From the NCBI GenBank assembly GCA_030512295.1, contig JAULSR010000009.1, positions 806,001 through 870,000 on the forward strand: 64,000 bases of DNA, given 5' to 3'. Below the pieces are notes generated by a model that saw only the letters and a program-made list of their open reading frames with translations, was not told the origin of the DNA and searched no databases. Both the position numbers and the translations under genes were made by a program. This DNA comes from Bombardia bombarda. Taxonomy: Eukaryota; Ascomycota; Sordariomycetes; Sordariales; Lasiosphaeriaceae. Below are positions 57,984 to 64,000 of the stretch, piece by piece (position 1 is the stretch's first letter; the number at the start of each line of letters is the position of its first letter).

Positions 57984-60903
57984 TTAGTTTGAGGTGTTCT
58001 CCGCGTTATTCGAGCCCAGCGCGTTAGGGCTGTTAAACAACGACGATAAAGAGCAGGAGGGAGATATAGTATGCTCGTTAATACTAAAGTTCTCCCTTTT
58101 AACGATGCTGGGAGACGGTAATGAAATCGGCGAAATCGACGGACGTGTTTCTTGAAGACAGTCGACGTCAAAGACCGTGGAAAGGGGCGTATTAACGCCA
58201 GAGGAGCTGATGGTTGTTTTCGTACCGCTGCTGCAAGGGCTGGGAGGAGTTGATGTGGGCAAAATGGATCCAGACTCCGGTTCAATGATTTCCGCTGGTA
58301 CTGGCTCGTATTCGCCAACTCCCTTCCCAACGTGAACCCGGCGCCGTTTTCTTTCGACGGGACCATGTCCTCCATTCACGAAAATGTCTTTCTTTTTTTT
58401 TTGGTTTTCGCCGTGGCGTTTCGGGGAGGATAGCTATGAGCATCTTGGAGATGATACCAGAGCTGCTGATCCGACTCGTATGCTATGGAGCATTCGGGGT
58501 CAGGATACGGGATCATGTCCGTCTTTCCCAGATTGTTGACGTGGAATAGGAAGCATTCGTTGACGTGCTTCTCCCAGCTGGCTTGCTTTTTGAATCCGTA
58601 CAGACGCCGGGTGGCAGGTAGCCGTGTGTCATGCATGCATGTCATGCATCTTCCGGCGTAGGCAATGGTTCGGCGGAACTTGACGAAGTCGTAGCGTAAC
58701 GGTAGTTCGTGTCTGGCAACGTGTCCTTGATAATGGATTTCCCAGGCCTTCTGGCCTGCCATTGGATTGTTGCATATAAAGCAGAAATCGACAAGCTTGT
58801 GTTCTCCTTTGTGGTAGGCGACTCGGCAACTGTTCTTCAAGAGAGAAATAAGGCCCTTAACAGCCGATATGCCCTCTGGACTTCGTAGCGGAGCGACGCA
58901 GAATAGCGTGTTTAAGAGTCTCTCGCGTTCTGGCGTCATGTGACGAAGGCGGTTGAATCGAGAACGCTCCTGGTCCACATGGTACTTTCCTTTGCGCTCT
59001 GATGGGTGCACCCGGTCTTGGGTGCTGCGGACCTTGTTGAGCTCCTCTTTCTTAAGCATACGCCTTTGCCTAAGAAGTTGGTTCCGCCTTGACCTTAGCT
59101 TTTGGGAAACCACCAGTGAGTCGGTAGCGTTCATCTCGCGAGTGAGATCCTCCAGTTCATTGGTGATGGCGACGTAATCCTCCCTCTGCCTTAACTCGTC
59201 CTGTATCTTTGCGGGCAATGACAGAAAGAGCTCGGGATTTCTTTTCACTGTCATAGATCGGAAGTCCTCGGCTTGATCATCCCGAGGAGGCAGTTTGAGG
59301 AAACTTGCCAGACCATCTACGACCGTGATAGAGCTCAGATAGTCTCTGGTCATGGTCATCTGGTTTGTATGCCCCGCATACTTCATTAATTCCTCTTTCG
59401 AATAGCCATTACCTAGACTTTAATTAGTTAACTGAAGTATGGAAGAAACGAGCGAAGGTTATACGGGTGGCTTGGATCAGCGCTTCCCTGCGGCCGCCGT
59501 AGATTATCACGGGTATTTCCATTCCCGCACGTAATGATAGATCTCTAATCTGTGTGCAAAACGCAGATACTGTCTGTATCTTCTCGGTCGGTCCGTCTGG
59601 CGACATCTCTGGGAAGACAGGGAGATCTAGAACGTGATCGGCCCATTCAAGCTCCCAGTACTGTTGATCAGTCGGTGGTTTGACTGCCAAAACCTGTTCA
59701 ATTATGCTGTACTTTTTGAATGCCCCCACCGCAAGGAATATAGCGAGCATGAAAAGTATTGGATTAATAATAAAAGGTTGGCCGGGCAAAAGTTCATATA
59801 AGATGTGCGTCGGCCTGTGTCCGGCGGGGTGATTAACGTCTAAGCTAGGTATACTTGTCAAGATATGTCTAAGCTCACTTTTGTAGTTCCTTATTATGCA
59901 TTCCCTTCGCAAACTCTCTTTTCAGACTCCAACGTAGTTCTGGCTCGCCGTCTTTCCATGCGACCAGTATCACCGTATCCTATGGCACGTTAGCTGAGGT
60001 TCCCGAAATCTATTCGAGTACTGACCTTATAACGCAACCCTTTGCCGGTTCCCCTCCGTGACTCCCCCTCGCTAATCTCGCCCACTCTGGCTGATGTGAA
60101 AACGTGACACTTTAGCTTGCCACTGATGAGCACCCGGGATCCGTCGTGGACATATTCATGCCCGTCATTCTGCCAGAGCTGTCTCTCCATGTACATGTGG
60201 TTCTCGAGTGTGAGGTAGGTCTTTGGCTGCGTGGCCGTTGACAAGCCGAGTTTCTTCTTCAATGGGCCTTTGATATACTACCCACAGTCAGTATCGAATA
60301 TGGTGCTGGAGAGGTAGGAAACCTACATTGGTAATAGAATCGGTATAATTTTTCGAGATTAAGGACTTGGGATTGTCTATGTTCTAGCCGGAGACAAAGC
60401 ATCGGAAGTAATTCCGTACGGTTTGGATAGTTGGTATCCCGTTTGGGTCGAGCACCCCTTTGATAGACTTGGCCATAAACTCGGCGAAATATTTCAAAAT
60501 TTTCAGTTTGTGCGGAGTGGTTTCGGGATGTGTCTTTTTGTATCTTATAGATTGTTAGCTAATTCTATTTGGATTAAAAGGCTAGGAAAGTAGTTCACTC
60601 AAACTACAGCTCCATTTATACATCGTATTTTTCCTTAGTGTAATCCAAAACATCCCGTGGGACGGGATTGTCATCAACATCCGTGTCGTCATCATCGAAG
60701 CCATTCTCCTCAGCATACCTCCTTCTCTCCTCTGCTGTCCTTTTCTTGCCTATTTTCAGGGTCGGTCACTATTAGGCTGATGTGGGAGGGCCGAACAATT
60801 GGTAACGGGTAGGATGGATAAAAACGAAGCGATGCGTTATAGGAGCGTTTCAGGCTAAGGGGGTTGACAGATGGTGGGATTTACCCACTCTCGAAGTAGA
60901 CAT
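57984..60903 (-). pseudogene. DUF3435 / FluG-domain tyrosine recombinase (Starship captain-like), damaged
   Basis: Seven exons join in perfect phase: 60903..60885, 60749..60622, 60533..60327, 60277..60026, 59979..59879, 59844..59465 and 59412..58376 (708 codons). Visible tyrosine-recombinase residues are Arg182 in TSARVGEI, the YGGR box with Arg354 (usually HxxR), His377 in AGHT, and ten residues on the candidate nucleophile Tyr387 in TRDYLSS. A Cys/His zinc-finger-like region follows (FCFICNN...HYQGH; CMTCM...H). Two lesions are seen. Codon 50 is TAG (60386-60384), probably TGG once (FVSGxNIDNP). The frame also ends at 58376 right after a run of ten A, while one more A would continue it to 57984 (KRKRRRVH tail). 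DUF3435 proteins include the captains of Starship elements. Confidence 0.8.
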
Positions 60904-61841
60904 TTAGGAACTGGGAGAGCAACGGCTCAGAGGACAGAGAAACAGAGACTGAGTGAAGGGCGTGAAGGTTTTTATGAGACTCCTGGGGGAAAGAGGAAGA
61001 GAAGGGGGCGGAGACTGGTGGTCCCTATTTTGGGACACAGGTGGCCCAAAACTGTTCCCTCGCGAAAAGTTGACATTTTGAATTTTCGCAAATCCATTGA
61101 GTCGCATAGCACTGCCCACTTGTTTAAACTAGGTTTGGCGGCTTCCCTGACCATGTCCTGAGTAGCGCCTGAGCAGCGCCTGAGCAAGGCGGTAAGGGGT
61201 GGTGTGGGTGACTGGGGGTTGGTGAGGGCAACTCGTGCGTAAAACAACACAGATAGTACGTAGCCCTAGGACGTGTGCTTTATCCTTATGTCACATACCA
61301 AGGAACCAACCGGGTGCCTTCCTGCGATAAAAATAAACGCCGTCGACGTTACGGTTGTCCGTGACCGGTCCGTCCGTTCAAGGCCAGTCGCATTGCGGGA
61401 GAAGTCGGAATGGAAAGTTCATAGCTGTGTTACTTGAGTGCTGCATGCCATACTTCTGGGACAGCACAGACAGCACACACGAACAGAGACAGAAAATAAG
61501 ATGTTACCAGCATTACGACTACAGGCATCAAGAGAATTGCCTTGCCACGAAACAAAACACGCAATGCCATCCATTTGACAAGGAGAAAAAAGAAAAGACT
61601 CACAACAACAGCCCCGGAAGAAATAATTGGTTCTATATTTCCTTCCATTTTCAGGCTATGTACATATAACAGCACAAACACACGAAACACACTTTGCCCT
61701 ACTACGTGGAGGGAGTGTCTTTTCCAGACCGGTCGGTTTGTGGAAAACCCAAAAACCAAAAATACACCTACTCACTAACATCACAATGTCATCAACAAGA
61801 CCGCCCCAGTCCACCCCAGTGTGCAGCCCTTGCTGTCTCGT
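60904..61841. other. Intergenic, presumed right margin of the accessory block
   Basis: No gene seen. If the recombinase once headed a mobile element, its terminal sequence should lie here. GAGCAGCGCCT-type short repeats are present at 61158-61185; I could not identify a terminal repeat or target duplication. Confidence 0.45.
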
Positions 61842-62630
61842 TCATGCCGACTTGGCGTCCGAGGTAGGCGGGATAAAGGGCTCGGCGCTGCTAGGGATGG
61901 TCCTGTGGGAGTAGATCTGCTTCTTCCTGAGGTGCACGGGGGTCGAGTTGGTGGGCTGGTCGGGGATGGTCTTTACGAGTTTCTGTTTGTTGAGGAGATA
62001 CCGGTCAGAGGGGGTTGGTTCGCTGGGGTGTCTGTTTGTTTGTGTGTAAGGACGACAACATACCAGGTTCTCAAAGACACACTTGTTGAGGGCCCACTCC
62101 TTGGGCCGGCACTGCCACAGCTGGTGGTTGTTGTTGTCGAGGCACTCCCAGTGGGAGCGGAACTGCTCGAGACACGACTTGTTGATGTCGTCGATGCTAC
62201 GCCCTTGGTTAGCCGCAGGGGCTCCTTCTTGGAGACACAGATAGAGAGAGAGAGAGATTGTAGTGGAGAGTATCGTCACGTACACACTCCGGGCGCATCG
62301 CGTGACCCTCCGGCCCTCCTTCAGGCACTCAAACTCGCCCCGGCCGGGGTTCTCCGTCTTGCACTGCATGTAGTCATCGTTGTAGTCCTTGCAGCGGGCG
62401 CCGATGAAGAAGGAGGCCGACAGCAGGGGGGCCGAGCTGGCGCCGAGCTCCTTGACCTTGGGGATGGAGTCGGGCAGCGGGGTGGTGTCGTAGAGGACCT
62501 GCTGGTTGAAGCTATCGAGAGATGGTCAGTCTGGCTGCTGCTGCTGCTGGCTGCTGGCTGCTGGCTGCTGGCTGCTGGCTGCCAGGGCCAATTGCGCAGA
62601 GGAAACATACACGGGCTTTCGCGCGGCCAT
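61842..62630 (-). CDS. NADH:ubiquinone oxidoreductase (complex I) 20.8-kDa subunit, NDUFA8
   Basis: Accessory subunit of mitochondrial complex I on the intermembrane-space side, imported by the MIA pathway. Exons are 62630..62611, 62511..62284, 62196..62064 and 61982..61842, all in phase, giving 173 aa. It starts MAARKPVFNQQVLYDTTPLP. Paired Cys motifs include ARCKDYNDDYMQC and FECLKEGRRVTRC, then SCLEQFRSHWECLDNNNHQLWQCRPKEWALNKC, the family's most conserved stretch, and PVHLRKKQIY. Intron 1 (62610..62512) contains a CTGCTGG repeat. Divergent from the nucleoporin gene. Confidence 0.95.
62527..62581. repeat. CTG / GGCTGCT tandem repeat in NDUFA8 intron 1
   Basis: Several CTG units run into a GGCTGCT seven-base repeat (five copies) within the first intron. 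Confidence 0.8.
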
Positions 62631-63310
62631 CTTGACGTTGGGGTTTTGGCGGCGCAACCGGTTCGGTCGGGTCGGTTCGTCGTCAATTGGGCGGGGTGGG
62701 AGGAAATGGGGCGCGGACTAGATGGCGGCGATGCGTGGTTTGGAGCGCTCCGTTTCGACGACGACTTGACGATTGAGCCTGGCAGCGACTGACCTGCGGG
62801 AGCCCGGCAGCTGTCGTTGGACCTGTGAGGTTCGACCTGTTGTAATTGTGGGTCGTTAATTGACGCTGCTGATTGGCCGAACCTGCCAACCTTGACTGGC
62901 GCTGCTACGCAAACACAAGGCAGCTGGGAGCTTTGGCCTCCTGTGGAATTTATTTTCTGCCCGGCCGCCGCCAGAAGCTGCTCTTGAACGCGACGGCCAT
63001 CCAAAGCGACGCATACACACCTTCACGCCTAATAACATGGACCTAGCGGCATTGTAGGCGATTTGCACTTGTACCTCCTCATCAACACATTCCTCGACCC
63101 GGCATTCCCATCCCGACCCACCATCTGCGCCACGAACCGAATCGCTGCTAGGCCTTTTTTGTTTTGAGTCTTGACTAGCCAGCCAGTCGCAAACTCGCGC
63201 GCGCCTGCAGCAAGTCGGAGCACCACACCATCCGATTCTCGATCCGATACCCACCACACACGCGACAGGACTGTCTGAAAGCCACACTACCGTCATTTCC
63301 CCACCTCGCG
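62631..63310. promoter_or_regulatory. Shared divergent promoter region (NDUFA8 / nucleoporin)
   Basis: 680 bases separate the two divergent start codons. No additional gene seen. Confidence 0.5.
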
Positions 63311-64000
63311 ATGTTTTCTTCGTTCAGTCTTTCTTCGTCCAATCAGCCGGGAGCTCAGCCTGAGCCTCAGTCTCAGCCTCAGCCTCCGTTAAGGTCGATC
63401 TTTGACACCGCTGGCACTCCAGCGCCCAGCAATACCGACTTGTTTGGGCAGTCATTCTTCAAAAATAACGTATGTGAGCCCAACCTGGGCGTTTGCGCTT
63501 CGCCGCCTGCTGTCCATTGTCCCCCACGCCGACATGATAATGTGAGAAGTAATGCTGATACCACCAGCAACAACAGCAGCAACAACAGCCGAACAATAGC
63601 AACACCCTGCAGATGGCTTCGTCCTTGTGGCAACCTGGAAGCCTCGCCAACCGTACGTTTAATCATTAATCTACCAAACTCCTGTCCTCGATCCGAAACC
63701 TTGACGGCCCCCGGCCCGGCGCGCGGGCAGAGAGCAATAAACCTCAATCTGAACCGGCATCAACCTGCACCTGTCACCTCTGCCCCCCCTACCTATCATC
63801 TTCACTTACCCCTTCATCACCGTTTGCCCATACCCCTCCATGATCCCCCAACCCAACCCACGCCCAAGACAAGACGCCGCATCGCGCTGACCACCCCCCA
63901 CCCCAAACCAGACCAGAAATCCATCCCCGAGCAGATGCGCACCATCTCGGAGAAATGGGACCCCCAGCACCCCGCCTGCGTCTTCAAGACATACCTCTAC
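63311..64000 (+). CDS. Nucleoporin NUP54/NUP57-type, 5' part only
   Basis: Component of the central-channel FG complex of the nuclear pore (Nsp1 complex). The window holds exons 63311..63469, 63568..63652 and 63912 onward; the gene runs off the edge. It encodes a Ser/Gln-rich N-terminus with one FG (DLFGQSFF), a Gln run, MASSLWQPGSL, then across the second splice HQKSIPEQMRTISEKWDP and CVFKTYLY, which matches the start of the conserved alpha/beta region of NUP54/Nup57. FG repeats are very few compared with the family, at least in the visible part. Confidence 0.82.
   Translation, partial: MFSSFSLSSSNQPGAQPEPQSQPQPPLRSIFDTAGTPAPSNTDLFGQSFFKNNVCEPNLGVCASPPAVHCPPRRHDNVRSNADTTSNNSSNNSRTIATPCRWLRPCGNLEASPTVRLIINLPNSCPRSETLTAPGPARGQRAINLNLNRHQPAPVTSAPPTYHLHLPLHHRLPIPLHDPPTQPTPKTRRRIALTTPHPKPDQKSIPEQMRTISEKWDPQHPACVFKTYLY

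Noticed and set aside
1..64000. CRISPR array, operon or prokaryotic island
   Set aside because: Introns, RIP-type lesions and fungal families throughout; no regularly spaced direct repeats with unique spacers.

Overview
This window is nuclear DNA of a filamentous ascomycete, most likely a Sordariomycete. Genes carry short GT-AG introns (about 50-130 nt) with CTAAC/CTGAC-like branch sites. Typical fungal families are present: AA9 LPMO, CE12 esterase, PROPPIN, septin, FunK1 kinase and DUF3435 recombinase. Dead copies are broken almost only by CAR-to-TAR or TGG-to-TAG stops, the signature of repeat-induced point mutation (RIP). All product names are my own reading of the sequence; no database was searched.

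Layout. (1) 0-5 kb: a multi-pass membrane protein of unknown function, then a 1.1-kb decayed Tc1/mariner element with perfect terminal repeats inside a tract rich in GGTACCT/CCTAGGTA motifs. (2) 5-13.5 kb: secreted and enzyme genes, namely a CE12 rhamnogalacturonan acetylesterase, a Thr-rich repeat surface protein, an AA9 LPMO and a CPWAHR-type glutathione transferase. The first three suggest life on plant material. (3) 14-19 kb: PEX16 and a tandem pair of single-pass membrane-protein paralogues. One has a one-base frameshift and the other has lost a splice acceptor. (4) 20.9-37 kb: a conserved housekeeping block with a SPATA20/DUF255 protein, tRNA-Thr, dynein light intermediate chain, a BAX-inhibitor protein, a Cdc11-type septin, an Hsv2-type PROPPIN and the RES-complex protein Ist3. 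(5) 37-61 kb: a gene-poor accessory block. It holds a doubtful ORF pair, a coiled-coil protein, a CAP/PR-1-like secreted protein, and then a cluster of wreckage: Gypsy 3' end with LTR, a RIP-mutated FunK1 kinase, another RIP-mutated ORF, and a GT2 glycosyltransferase fragment. Intact APH-like and small genes lie among these. The block ends with a DUF3435/FluG tyrosine recombinase whose catalytic residues are visible but whose frame is damaged. (6) 61.8-64 kb: housekeeping again, with complex I NDUFA8 and a NUP54/57-type nucleoporin cut by the window end, divergently transcribed.

The most notable object is the 37-61 kb block. It is gene-poor, RIP-scarred, lies between core genes, and ends at its right side with an inward-facing DUF3435 recombinase. 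That is the arrangement of a Starship giant transposon, here probably degenerate. No element ends could be proven from this sequence alone.
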